A DNA stretch of 64,000 bases from contig JAPYXD010000744.1 of NCBI GenBank assembly GCA_030998225.1, forward strand, positions 744,001 through 808,000, given 5' to 3'. The DNA is from Diplolepis rosae (Eukaryota > Arthropoda > Insecta > Hymenoptera > Diplolepididae). The notes beneath the pieces are model-generated. The model was not told where the DNA came from and ran no database searches. It worked only from the letters and a program-made list of their open reading frames with translations. Numbering within the stretch: the first letter of the stretch is position 1; every line of letters begins with the position of its first letter. Made by a program: the position numbers and the translations under genes. Positions 1-11,533 of this stretch are shown here, piece after piece.

Positions 1-440
1 ATATACTAGAAGGAAACTTTTAAATGTTCATGTACAGGTTTGCCTTAAACAAAACTCCCTACGAAGAATCCTATACATATTCTTTCTTAGATTGAAGTAA
101 AAGGGAAAATAACTATGAATCCTATTAAGAAATGAGAGGATTTTTGCTTCTGTCTAAATATCATTCAAATCAACGGGAACTCTCACATTTGAAATAATTC
201 AAGGTTTACTTCAACCCCATTACATTAGATCGAATCAATTATTATAGAAATAAATTTCTACTAACGAATGAAAAAGAATTCAAATCGTGCCGTAATTCGT
301 ACGACTATATATTGTGAAGTATACTGAGACAAAAATACTGTTGAATCTATAGAGTTCCTACCAAAAGCATGTACATATGTTATTGATTCAAAAATATGCT
401 ATAAGGAATTCATAAAAATGCTCTTGAGGGTTTTCTACTG
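1..440. other. AT-rich stretch, nothing recognised
   Basis: No convincing reading frame, RNA gene or repeat end is visible on either strand. The base composition is strongly A+T-rich, like the rest of the non-coding sequence here. Confidence 0.4.
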
Positions 441-444
441 ATAT

Positions 445-1520
445 TAAAATGAAACTTACCACTTCATAGGAAATTTCATGGCACATATTTTCCGCTCTTG
501 CAAAAAGTTGTATCTTTTACTGCCCCTGAAGGAAAAGCTAAAAACTGAATTTCTTTAAAATGAAAATTTAATTAATATTTTCCCTTTTACTCGCTCCCAA
601 AGACAAAGTTCTCAATATTATTATTAGGTGCGCAACTAAGTTCCCGCTGTTTCTTAAATGAAAATGCAACATCATTGTGAAAAAATGGTTACAAATGAAT
701 TATTCAAAGTACTGCCCATCGTTAGCTGCAACTTTTGCCCATCTTTCTGGTAGAGCTCGAATACCGTTACGGTAAAAGTGTTCTTCTTTTAAGGCTATCT
801 ACGAATCAAGCCATTTTTTGATGTCTTCATATGAGCGTAACTGCTGATCAGCCAGACCATATATGTGCTGTATGATAAATAATAGTATACTGAATGTATA
901 TATACAGTCACATAGATTTTAAAAAAATAATGTAGTAAAAAACGTAGGAAACGATGTCGAAAATGATGCCAGAAATGACGTCGGATTTGGTCTCAAAATC
1001 TGACATCGTTCCTACTGTCCTTTCTTATATCCTTTACGACGTCGGTTCCAAAGGAATATCCAATAGGGCCGGCTTGTACTGCAACTTCACACTCGTCCAA
1101 AAAAGTGACGCTTAGGGTTCTTGTGTCACAAATAACTATTATAAAACTTTATTACATGATAATGAACATTTCTTCCGCTGAAACTATGCGCTTACCCAAA
1201 ATTCCTCACGATATACGAAGCGATTGAACAATTTATAACACAATTCCAATATTGCTTGACAACAAATTAATGATTCTTTTCTGTTATAAAAACGATAATT
1301 TTTAAATAGTCCGTAAACTGCAGACCCCCAATTTTTATGTAAAAATATTCAGAACTTTGTCTTTGGGAGTGAGTAAAAGTGAAAATATTAATTAAATTTT
1401 GTTTTTTAAAAAATTCAGTTTTTAGCTTTTCCTTCAGAAACAGTAAAAGATACAATTTTTTTTTAAAAGAGGAAAAGATGCGCTATAAAATTACCTATAA
1501 AGTGGTAAATTTCAAAATTT
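445..1520. repeat. Foldback element with about 175-bp arms
   Basis: The segment at about 445-618 is repeated in reverse complement at about 1345-1520. Shared landmarks include GGAAAAGCTAAAAACTGAA on one side and TTCAGTTTTTAGCTTTTCC on the other. The arms have diverged by substitutions and small indels. A mariner fragment lies between them, next to the left arm. Related sequence occurs at about 1925-2030 and 10545-10650, so this is a dispersed family. No coding capacity is seen in the arms, and the spacer at about 880-1340 holds nothing I recognise. Confidence 0.6.
627..865 (-). mobile_element. Mariner transposon remnant (transposase C-terminus and one end)
   Basis: On the minus strand, 865 to about 690 reads as a mariner transposase C-terminus with the motifs YEDIKKWLDS and YRNGIRALPERWAKV and an ending ANDGQYFE followed by a stop. 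One in-frame stop interrupts it after KKWLDS. Downstream, the sequence runs into a mariner-like terminus (GGTGCGCAACTAAGTTCCCG read on the plus strand from 627), next to a TA. The catalytic part and the other end are absent. The subfamily cannot be assigned from this much sequence. Confidence 0.75.
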
Positions 1521-1924
1521 AGTTTTCTAAACAAAATTGTCAAGGTATTAGGGGTCAGCACGAACATTCCAAAACGCCTTGAAAAATTTTATGCAGGGTT
1601 ATAGAATTTGGCGGCTCAATTATTGTATTCTTGTAACCTAAAATTCAGATTTTTTAATACAAATGTTTTTTCGTATATTAAATCGTATTAATCGTATATT
1701 AAATTCAGACTTCCTAAAGAAGGAAATGTATCTTTTTCATCTACTCAAAGGTTTCATGCTAAAAATCTTGTCGCTAATCACTAAATTACCATCCATATTA
1801 TGTAAATACAATACATTTTAAATTAATTATACGAATTTATATGATATACACTACCCGCGGAAATTGAGGGCCTGGATGCAATAAGGGGGTATACAGTTTC
1901 ATGTTACGCGTCGCTGGCACCTGG

Positions 1925-2030
1925 CCTCTATAAACCAAATTTGAAATTTTTAAATTATATATTCGAAAAGGATATTTCCTACCGAATTTTTTTCTATTTA
2001 CATAAAAAAGTTGTATATTTTACCGTTTTC
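1925..2030. repeat. Partial copy of a dispersed AT-rich repeat
   Basis: The sequence around 1940-2025 resembles, in reverse complement, 10560-10650 (shared AATTATATATTCGAA and AAAAAGTTGTAT blocks), and less closely the arms of the foldback at 445-1520. It is non-coding. Confidence 0.45.
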
Positions 2031-2169
2031 ATTAGTATATTTCACTTCTTTCTTTTTCTTATAAAGATTTCTACAATATATAGTATACAAAAACAACACA
2101 ATTATGAGCCCGTGTATTCTATTCTTCATCAGTTTCATAATTTTTCTTTTCATCATAAATTTTTTATTT

Positions 2170-4779
2170 ATTTTTTTTTTTTGTTGAGGAGGAAAAATGG
2201 CGAAATCTTTTATAGACGTTGTACAGGACTCTCCTAAGACGGGTCTAGGCATACCCGTTAAAACCAAAACCCCTTCTCTCGAACCAAAACACCACCCGCG
2301 GAACCGCCTTTCGGCTTTAAACTTCACGGGAGGATGGTTCCAGCTTAAAGTCGCGTACGACTCTTCCGTCATCCGTTCGCCCGGAACTCCCATCCGCGGC
2401 CACACGCCCGTTTGGCAGACCGACTAGCCGCGCCAACCTGGGGAGGATCAAAAAGATTTCTCCTCCAGTCGACGCGGACATCCAAGTCCGCCCAGGGCGT
2501 AGGACCGCAGGTGCAAGCCCCGATGCGTTTTCTACTGGCTCTCGTTGTTGCCGCGCTCTACACGCCCATCGAGCTCCCTCGTCTTCATCACCAGGGTGAC
2601 GAATGACTCGATAAGCATCCATTTCCGTTCAGACTGGAGCATGAGAGACACCATCGTGTCAGGGGTGAGTTGTGCGCCCACTTCCCAACCGACAGCCTCT
2701 CTTGCCACGCCCCACCTGGCACAGAAAAAGAGTGTGTGCTCTGCATTGTCCACAAGGGATCCGCAGTAGCTACACGACTCGTTGTCCTTCTTCTTGAAGC
2801 GCTTCAGGTACGCATTAAAGCGGCCATGGCCTGAAAGCGCCTGCGTCAGGTAAAATCAGACTTGACCGTGCTTTCTATCCAGCCAGGTGGTGAGCTCCGG
2901 GATTAGGCGGTGTGTCCATCTCCCGGATTGGTCACCATGCCATCTCGCCTGCTATTTCTCTACGAGTCTAAGCCTTCCATCCTGCATGTTTGTTAAGCAG
3001 GTGAGCCCCTTACGGAGCTGCAAGCTCTCTTTCCTTTCCTCCGCTAATAAATCAATTGGCGGGATGTTCGCCAGGACCAGCATAGCACTCGTCGACACAG
3101 TTCGGTATGCTGAAACAATTCTCATCATCACACCTCTCTGTGCAACTCCCAGGTACTTAATGCTCTTTTTCCACTCGATTTCATGTTCCCCGAGAGCGAT
3201 CTTCGGATATTGGAAGGATCTCCTGTCTGTGACAAGCAAAGCCTCGGTCTTCTCAGGGGCCATTTTCAGGCATCTGCTATCTAACCAACGCTTTGACCAC
3301 CACAGAGTATCATTGATCCTCAGCTCCAGAATTCCGACGTTGTCAGCAGCGCACACAACAAGTGCGTCGTCCGCGAAGCCGATGATGCTCGATCCAGCAG
3401 GCAGGTCCATGCGCAGGAAATCGTCGTACATGACATTCCAAACGAGTGGACCCACCCGCGACCCTTGAGAGGCGCCACATGTCATCTCTTCCTTGAGAGC
3501 CCATTTTTCGCCCTCATAATACACCCACCTGTCACTCAGATAGTCATCTATCATTCGCAACAGGTAGTATGGAACCTTTTTCCGCACCATCGCCTCGATG
3601 CAGATGTTCCATCTCGCGGTATTGAATGCATTGCGTATGTCAATGCTGATCAACGCGCAGAATCCCTTATGCTTACCAGTTCCTCTTCTTGCTTTAGTGG
3701 CGATGTCCACCACTGCCTGGATGGCGTCAACTGTGGACATGCCTTTCCGAAAGCCAAACTGGTTTTCCGAGAGACCATTCTCGGGGACCATGTTTCCCCA
3801 TCGTATCCAATAGACATATTGGTCCATACGATGAGGCATCCCCTAGAGGCTTGTTGCCCTTCCTCAGCAGGACGAACCTCTGCTTCTTCCAGTCTGCGAA
3901 GAACCTCCACTCCCGAAGACAGGAGTTAAAGACTTCTAGGAGGATCTCCGGGTATACCCCGATCACCTCTTTGAGGATCTCGTTCGGCAACCCGTCGATC
4001 TCCGGCGCTGTGTTTGCCTTGAGCCTTCCACCCGCTCTCTTTAGTTCCTCGAGAGTGAAGAGTTCTTCGTGCCGGACCACGCTCTACATGCGGAAACAAG
4101 CTTCGCACGATGTACTTGACTCGATCGGGATTATCGAGGCCCGGGGTCTTTCTTCTAGTCACCAATCTCTTGGTGACTATTTTGAAGGCGAGACCCCATG
4201 GGTCCTTTTCGACTTCCCCGATCAAGTCTTTCCAGCCCTGAAGTCGACTTTTCTTTATGCCGTGCCTCAGAGCTGATTTTGTTTTTTTCCATGCCTCCCG
4301 CAGCAGAGGATCACCCTTTGAACGGGTAAATCTCCGCCGCGCTGTAAGGAATTTTCTACGCAGGACAGACAACTGGTCATTCCACCAGTACATCGAATCC
4401 CCAGTACGCCCGTGCCCGCGTCGAGGCATGGAGTGGCCACATGCTGCGACCACTTCCGCCTCGCTGCCCGTACAGTGTCCTCCAACGAACTAGCAGACCT
4501 TGCCCAACCAAGCTCATCTATGAGCCTGGTTTCTTCAAGATGTTCGCGAAGTTTGTCTTTTCTGAGTCGTTTTGTGTTCCAGGAGGGGCTTCTTACCTTG
4601 CCGCCCCTTCCCCTATTCACTGGGTGATTCCGTTCCTGGATGCTAAACTCAATGCACTGGTGGTCACTCAAGGTTATTACCTCGAGGACGCACCAGTCGC
4701 CTATCCTTGAGGCAAGATGGGGCGCCGCAATCGTGAGGTCGATAATCGACCCCCCCCCCCCCCCGCTCCTCGTCTGAAC
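2170..4779 (-). mobile_element. 5'-truncated R1-clade-like non-LTR retrotransposon
   Basis: A minus-strand LINE of about 2.6 kb. It enters inside the C-terminal part of an APE-type endonuclease domain, continues through a reverse transcriptase and a C-terminal zinc knuckle, and ends in an A-rich tail (the poly-T on the plus strand at about 2162-2186). The 5' end stops abruptly at 4779, next to the terminus of a pogo-like element, the usual result of incomplete reverse transcription. A run of 15 C on the plus strand (4750-4764) lies inside the endonuclease region and is probably a slippage expansion. The 3' end (2190-2260) recurs in a second copy at 29480-29550. Confidence 0.88.
2532..4750 (-). 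pseudogene. LINE ORF2 remnant: endonuclease end, reverse transcriptase, zinc knuckle
   Basis: The pieces in order from 4750 downward are as follows. First comes the endonuclease tail with IIDLTIAAP and the TLSDHQCIEF signature. Then a linker typical of R1-like elements (YWWNDQL, DPWGLAFKIV). Then reverse transcriptase with PNEILKE, QFGFRKGMSTVDAIQ, IDIRNAFNTA and the catalytic FADDALVV box at about 3370. Last is a C-terminal CX2C-X8-H-X4-C knuckle (CSYCGSLVDNAEHTLFFC, about 2700-2760). The reading shifts frame several times (around 4270, 3930 and 3850, and again between 2950 and 2750), so no full-length protein can be made. FADD in place of YADD is common in the R1 clade. The host target site cannot be judged, because the copy is truncated. 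Confidence 0.85.
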
Positions 4780-5233
4780 GTAAATGTGCCAATTACTATG
4801 GATTGAAAACCAAGACGACTTTTGAAGATATAAAAAGGTTTTTAGATAAAAAAGTTTTCATAAATCAATTTGTAAAGCAGTATTTGGTATTGGAGCAAAA
4901 ATTTCTGAACTCAGACCTTCAAAACCCAAAGTGCGTCAGTGCGTGGATTTTGACTGTTACACACTTTTTTTCATCACAGCGATAAAGTAACTTTTCCAAT
5001 ATTTATTACAACATGCATTTTCATGCCCTTTTTTAAAAAAAAATCCATATCTCCGTCTAGATTTATGGTGATGATGCCTTTTTTCCTTTAAAATGTATAC
5101 TAAGAGAGTCTTCATACAATAAGAGAATCGGTATTATGAAAAAACGCAGTTTGTTTATCTCAAAACTTGAATAATTTAGAAAGTAAATGGAAACACCAAA
5201 ATTTTTTTGCATGACAGGAATCGGTTGCAATTA

Positions 5234-6505
5234 CCAGGGGTGTTAGTTGAAGTTTGCCGATTTTTTCAATAAAGAAAACACTTAATTCTCAAGGGAATCT
5301 CAAAAATGTTTTATTCAAAGTATTGACAATTGGATTCTACACATTTTGCCCATATTTCAGACAAATCATGGATACCATTCCAAAAAAACTTTTTCTATTT
5401 CAAGGCAAACCATTCGACGAGCCATTTTTCGACTTCTTCAAAATTCGCGAAGCGCTGCTCTGCGAGTGAGTGTCCCATCGATGCGAAAAGGTGATAGTCG
5501 CACGGGGCGAGGTTTGGAGAGTACGGCGGGTTCGATAATATTTCCCAATTCGATGCTTTTAATGTGTTCTTCACCCTTTTAGCGGTATGAGACGGTGCGT
5601 TGTCATGTTGTAGGATAACTTTGTCATGTCTTCGGGTCCATTCAGGCCGTTTTTCGATTAATGCATGATTCAAATTGATAATTTGTTGTCGGTAGCGATC
5701 CGTATTCACCGTCCCACCAGGTTTTAATAACTCGAAGTACACCACACCACATTGGTCCCACCAAACACAGAGCATTGTCTTACGGCCAAAGCGATTTGGC
5801 CTTGGAGTCGATGGGCCGACCTCACCAGGTGAAAGCCATGATTTTTTCGGCTCCGGGTTCTCGAAATAAATCCATTTTTCGTCCCCCGTCACAATTCGAT
5901 GCAGAAAAGATTTCCTTTCGAACCGTTAAAGCAGCATTTTACAAATGGTTTTTCGATTTTCCATTTGTCTATCGTTCAGATGGTGTGGTACCCATTTTCC
6001 ATACTTATGGATTTTTCCCATGGCTTTTAAACGTTGGAAAATTGCTCCTTGGGTCACATTTAGTGTTTGTGCCAATTGTTGTTGCGATTGGGTTGGGTCT
6101 TCATGCAATAACGCCTGCAATTCCTCGTCTTCGAACTTTTTCGCTGCACCAGGATGTTCATTGTCTGTTAAATCGAAATCTCCACTTTTAAATTGACGAA
6201 ACCATGTCTCACATGTTCTAATCACTGGAGCATGTTCACCATAAGCTTCTACTAGAAATCGATGAGCTTCAACTGCTTTTTTCTTTTGATGAATTAAGAA
6301 AAGCAACGAATGCCGCAAATGCGATTTACTTGGAACGAAACTCGACATATTCACTGAGGTAAACAACTATGATGCTATTATTTTGGCAGAATGTAATTGT
6401 GTATTTTTGAAGGTTATTATCCATAGATGCCAAATCATAGAAATGTATACATATCTCTAGCGACATCTATGAGTAAAACCGGCAAATTTCAACTAACACC
6501 CCTGG
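5234..6505 (-). mobile_element. Complete mariner element, 1,272 bp, TA target duplication
   Basis: The ends are inverted repeats, starting CCAGGGGTGTTAGTTGAAG at 5234 and ending in its near-perfect complement at 6505. TA lies immediately outside each end (5232-5233 and 6506-6507). The length is typical of mariner. The transposase lies on the minus strand and nearly fills the element. Insertion was into the older pogo-like element that surrounds it. Confidence 0.95.
5395..6348 (-). pseudogene. Mariner transposase (DD34D), one nonsense codon
   Basis: DNA cut-and-paste transposase of the IS630-Tc1-mariner superfamily. The likely start is the methionine of MSSFVPSK at 6348, since the upstream ATG at 6366 adds only six residues. 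The N-terminal paired helix-turn-helix part includes HQKKKAVEAHRFLVEAYGEH and WFRQFKSGDFD, followed by WVPHHLNDRQ. The catalytic triad is present: TGDEKWIYF, ILQHDNAPSH and LAPCDYHLF, with exactly 34 residues between the last two aspartates. The C-terminus ends WLVEWFALK and a stop. The only lesion I see is a TAA at 5926-5928 just before RFERKSFLHRI. Both halves are in the same frame, which suggests one CAA-to-TAA change. Otherwise the length (about 317 codons) and motifs look complete. Confidence 0.92.
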
Positions 6506-7002
6506 TAAGGATCGTGTTTCAATTCTAAACAATCAACATCCACGGACTTAGGATTTTAGGGGTCTGAGTTGAGGAATTTTGAGCGAACTTACAATTAATT
6601 TAGATGATTTCAATCTTTTATTTAATCTAAATTATAGGAGGTAGTCATGATGAAGTAGTTTAAACAAAGTGAGTGTTACGCCGTAACAATTGATTTTGTG
6701 CATTTTAATGACAACTTCTACTTTACATATGAGCAACTAAACCGAGATGGAAATATCGTTATTTTTTATATTATTAAATGTCGCTTCATCAATTTTATTA
6801 TTTTGTAAACCTGTAAATTGCCTGATAACTTTGAAGCCTTCTTAAGCATCTTCAATTATAACTGAGCAGATGTTGTGAATTGTAAGCATCCCTCAGAACT
6901 TGTATCTTTTACCTTTATAGGTTAATCTTCGACTATTTTTGTGAGCTGGTTTCCAATTTGGATTTTTATATTCTTATTGCTCAAAGTGATTCTATCATTA
7001 TA

Positions 7003-7194
7003 TGTGGCGTGGAACGATGAAACCCGGCTAACAGCACCTTTTAACTTTTCGAGAAAATCGCGTTTCTCTGAGACGGGTTCGTTCGAAATAAAAATAAACG
7101 CGAGATAAAATGCGTTAGATTTCAGTCTAAAACATCGAAAAACTCAAATTTCGTCTTTGGTGCTGTTAGCCGGTTTTCTTTGTTCCACGCCACA
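7003..7194. mobile_element. MITE, 192 bp, TA target duplication
   Basis: Terminal inverted repeats of about 37 bp: TGTGGCGTGGAACGATGAAA at 7003, with the complementary end TTCCACGCCACA at 7194. TA flanks both ends (7001-7002 and 7195-7196). It is non-coding and inserted in the pogo-like relic. It is consistent with a Tc1/mariner-type MITE. Confidence 0.85.
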
Positions 7195-8189
7195 TATTTA
7201 AGAATTTAGTCTCCGGCTTCCTCGAACAAGTTTATAGCACTAACCGCCCAACAGGCCCAAGGAAAAACACGAGGCTACCACATTGTTCCTGGGTTTCTTC
7301 AAAATTGTATTGTACTATGAGACCTTGACGTAGCTTCTATAGATCAAAAACACCCGAATGAATTTTTGACTGAGAACAGCAGATACTTGTAAACTTCCGA
7401 ACTGCAAACATCTAAATTCGAGCGCAAAACATCTCTTAGTATATGTTTTCATTCAACAAAAATTAGTCTACATGAATTGCTACTTCTACGCTAATTTATT
7501 TCCAAACAAAACAGTGCGATTAATTAATTTTATTCCTTTTATTTAATTTAACTTCAACTTATATCACTTAAGTTCCTCTTGTCCCTTTTACAAAGATTCA
7601 ATGGTTTCCTTTATCTTAGGTTCATCTTTTTTCCATGATAAAAATTCTTTGCTTGCTTTCTTTTTCTTTTCCAAATCTTTCATTCGTTTTTATTCTATTA
7701 TTATTTTTATTTTTCGAATTTTAATTATTATCTTCGCAATTTCTGTTCTTCTCTTTTGATTCGGTCTGATTCCTTTTTTATTGTAATTTCTACAATTTTT
7801 GGTTTTTGACAATTTTCCGAGCAGCTCTTTCTATTTTCTAGTGATTTAAAATGTTAAACTAGGTACTTAAACATTTATTCTACAAGAAATACCTACACTG
7901 AAATACAAATACTGCTTCGGTAAAGAATCATTTAAAATACGTATTTTTCGTTTTTTAGTATAATTATTTTAAAAAATAATACATTTGCTATACAAAAAAC
8001 CATATTGCAATGAACATTTTATTTTCAGAAACGAAAATATAACAAGTTTTTCAGAACGTGTTAATGATCCGTCAACAAATCGATCACTAAAACTATCAGT
8101 TTAGGGAACAAGCGAGATTCAAATTGCAGAAAATTAGCTTCAAATATCGTTAATATTGATAATTCCTCAATAATTATAATATTTGTGGC

Positions 8190-9380
8190 TTCTTGCAATA
8201 TTGCAAATGGCCATAACTCACACACTAAAGTCACCGAAAGTTAACCGTCTAAAATGTCTCCGCGCTATGTAACAAAAGCTCCATGCTTGAACTGCCAATG
8301 ACGTCTTCCACTCCCATCTTTCTTCTTCTTATCTATGGTCTCTTGCTGTGCAGGATAAAAATGTCACACAATTAGGGGCCATAGCCAGTAGAAAATCATG
8401 ATTGAAGCACCCAGCCTTTCTTCACGAATTAATGGATCCAAGGTATGTACAGTAGAAAGATCAGAGACGGCAGCACCAAAGTTGTGCGAATATACGTAAT
8501 TTCAAAATTATGAGCAATCAGCCAGTGAACTTCAAAATTGAGCGCAAGACATCAAGTGAGACACCACTGATATTAGTACTTTTATAAAGTAAGATCTTCC
8601 AAGGACACTATTTCAACCAGAGAGAGGGCACCCCACAACATGCTTCAAGCTTGATTTGAAAAAGACAATGTTTATTAGCATACATTCACAACATAAATAG
8701 AAATGCTTAAATGTTGATGAATTCCTAAGACCAGAAAGCCGCAAAAATCCGTTGCATTTACTGGCAAAGGTAGCACCTCCGAAACATGACCGGTAACAGA
8801 CCAAGCCGACACACCGAGATTTATCAGAGAGGCACAGGGTTAGAAACACCCGCGTAAATGATAGAACATAGCAGGCGCACAAAAGAGCACAGCAAGGATA
8901 TAACTACAGTTAAAAAGAATCCATTAAACCAATGCTCAAAGGAGCCACGCACGAACCGGACAGTAAATCCACTCATCAAGAGAACGCCAGTATTGTATTC
9001 AAACCACAGGCGAACCACGAGCAAACAAACACGACCAGACTCGTTCCATATCTTTAAAAAAGGGATGTCTAACGCGAGATTCTCGTGCTTCTCCTTTTCT
9101 CCAGTTTCTTCCTCTTCTCCGAGGCCTTCACTAAGAATTCTCCTCTTCCCGATTCGCCACTAGCACCTCGACTAACTCCACACTGCCTGCTTGCGCGTAA
9201 CGTCCGCATAGCTGCTCACTTTAGTGCGTATATTGTAAAATGTAAATTGGACGAAATTAATAATAATATTGAAACGCATTTGCATAAGTCTAATCACTGA
9301 CCTATCCCTAGTTTTTATCCTTATTCTACGTTAAAAATAACGTTAAAAGGTAATGGACATATGAAATAATATTACAACAA
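8190..9380. other. No gene recognised
   Basis: Several short frames exist on both strands, but none has recognisable motifs or splice structure. A segment of about 45 bp at 9311-9357, with CGTTAAAAATAACGTTAAAA, recurs at 56931-56977 and is the only repeat noted. Confidence 0.4.
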
Positions 9381-9381
9381 A

Positions 9382-10019
9382 CTACTAGTACACAAGACCG
9401 ATAAAATCAAAATGTCCGGGACTAGTCGCCAATTTGCGCCCGCTTCGTACAACTAGCGCAGCAAACAACTACAATAAGTACTAGATTAGATTCGAGTGTA
9501 CGCATAAAAACTTGTATCCGCACCGAAGTCACATAAAATAGAATACGTGCCAATGCACACAATTCGGGAAATTACGAGACTCGCGACAATGCTCGCAGGA
9601 CTGATCGCGCCTCGGCTTCGTCTCGGCTTCGAACTCCTGCGAGCATTGTCGCTCGTCACGCAATAACCCTCATTGTGCGCCTAGGCACGTAATATACTAT
9701 TCTGGAATGTTTTACGTTAACAATAGTATATTACGTGCCTAGGCGCACAATGAGGGTTATTGCGTGACGAGCGACAATGCTCGCAGGAGATCGAAGCCGA
9801 GGCGCGATCAGTCATGCGAGTATTGTCGCTAGTCTCGTAATTTCCCGAATTGTGTGCATTGGCACGTATTCTATTTTATGTGACTTCGGTGCGTATACGA
9901 ATTTTTATGCGTACACTCGAATCTAATCTAGTATTGTAGTTGTTTGCGGCCCTAGTCATTACACTTGATATGTCACGACTAGTCCCGGCCATTTTGATTA
10001 AATCGATCTTGTGTAGTAG
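9382..10019. repeat. Large palindromic element (foldback) with nearly matching arms
   Basis: The left arm (about 9382-9700) and right arm (about 9718-10019) are reverse complements with a spacer of about 15-20 bp. The innermost 100 bp (CGTGACGAGCGACAATGCTC and its complement) are almost perfect, and outer parts differ by small indels. The arms are GC-richer than the surroundings and contain smaller internal palindromes around CTCGCAGGA and TCCTGCGAG. There is no coding frame. If transcribed it would form a long hairpin. The class is unknown, and the flanks show no clean target duplication. Confidence 0.85.
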
Positions 10020-11530
10020 TAATGGAATTTAATAGACGCATGCACAGCTCAAATGTACAAGGCTTTGCCAGTAAGGTGCTAACGCTGTACGAAGAAGAAG
10101 AAGAATAAGAAGAAGATTGTGCTCCGTCGCATGGCTATAGGCGCATGCGCAGTTCAATTTTTACATTTCATTCCTCTTTAGCGCAATATACTACATTGCG
10201 CTACTGTTAACAGTAGCGAAAAAACGAGTTTGCGCGCCGGTGGCACATAAAACTTATTTAAACCATAATAAACAATTTTTCCTCATGGAACTTTTTACTT
10301 ACTCAATGCTTGTTCGGCTTACAAAGCGTTTGAAGATATCCATACATGATTTGTACTAGATTTCGGAAAAAAATTAATAAATTTTTTATTACAAACAATA
10401 TTTAACCTGCTCTATGATGTTTGTTTTCAAAACACCATAATTTACCATATCTATGAATTTCAGTAAAAAATTCCAGAAAATTAGATATTTTAGAACGAGT
10501 TGAAGACAAAAAAGGCGCACATTTTTCAGTCTAAAAAAACCATGCTTTAAAAATATTTATAAAATGGTAAAAGATACAACTTTTTTTATTTAAATAGAAA
10601 AAAATGCGCGAGGGAATTTCCTATTCGAATATATAATTCAAAAATTTTAATTCTAAAATAGGTTTCTTGTCATCCACACCTGAGAATGGCCTTATTCTAG
10701 AACCAATTTTATTAAGCAATGTTCCTGTTCCTCGCATCTTTAGAACGATGCGAGAATTTTCGATTCCCGCATTATTCTATCGCCAAATGATGCGGGAATT
10801 TATTATTCTCGCATTATTTATATTACACATCTACATATCGTTTATCTATGTGCCCTACAAATCAGCGCCATCTGTTGAAAAACTATGGCGGCTTACTGTT
10901 TTTGTCAGTCTGTCACCGACGCGAATACCAATTGCAAGTTATGTAATTTTCATTTTTGTCGCCTAGTCAGGCACATTCCATATTAAAATTGATATTAATC
11001 GAATGGGGCCATTCACATGTGAAATAACAAAGAATAGTATAAGTTGCGCGGGCGCGATAGGTGAATTTCTTATCAATGGAAGGCCTGTACTCAGATTGAC
11101 GCAGACGATGCCTCTTTGATGGGTTGCCGGTGTCTTGTCTCCGGGTCGCTCGACTCGCTTTCGGCTCGTATTCGCATACCCGTTGACTCGACATAGGCAA
11201 TCTATCGGCTTGAAATCCTCTGCTCTTGCTCCTTGTGCTGGCCCTACATCCCGTCCTTGCGACGCAATATTCGCAGATTGTGTCCCAAGGGCGGCATGGT
11301 GGCGATTTCGACGAGTGCGAAATGTACCCGCCCGAGCGTATTCACACGAGTCATATCGCCACCATTTCGCCCGAGGTACACACGACTTTTTGTGTCCAAA
11401 TTGGCGGAAAAAAGTCGTATTGCGTGCGAGCGCGTAGTTAACGGCGGGCTGTCAAGTGTCGCCTCGGCGACGGAATTGGCTGCATGCCGCTCTACGCGCG
11501 AGCATGCAATCCCGGAAAGAAGGTATTGAT
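10020..11530. other. No gene recognised; AT-rich repeat piece at 10545-10650
   Basis: It contains an AGAAG-rich tract (10095-10125), small hairpins around 10180-10225 and 10735-10815 (ATGCGGGAATT-type inverted motifs), and a copy of the repeat also seen at 1925-2030. The GC-richer part at 11040-11530 has open frames without recognisable domains. Confidence 0.4.
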
Positions 11531-11533
11531 TAA

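Larger units (their letters stand above)
4780..8190. repeat. Degraded pogo-like non-autonomous element, interrupted
   Basis: It begins with GTAAATGTGCCAATTACT, the terminus of the element at 33426-34603. It then matches that element in order: 6580-6650 against 33750-33820, 7500-7600 against 33840-33920, and 7880-8180 against 34190-34490, including the shared motif GAATTATAACAAGTTTT and its variants. The copy is longer because a mariner (5234-6505) and a MITE (7003-7194) sit inside it. The left terminus has lost its first two bases at the junction with the LINE, and the right terminus was not found. No transposase is visible in the remaining sequence. Confidence 0.7.

Noticed and set aside
2887..3468. 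Long plus-strand frame of 193 codons
   Set aside because: It is antisense to the LINE reverse transcriptase, whose conserved motifs (FADD box, QFGFRKG) are on the minus strand.
9540..9860. CRISPR-like or satellite repeat
   Set aside because: The repetition is inverted, not direct with spacers. It is a eukaryotic foldback element.
11135..11529. Overlapping plus-strand frames in the GC-richer segment
   Set aside because: Three frames are open together, as expected from low stop frequency in GC-richer DNA, and none shows a domain or splice signals.
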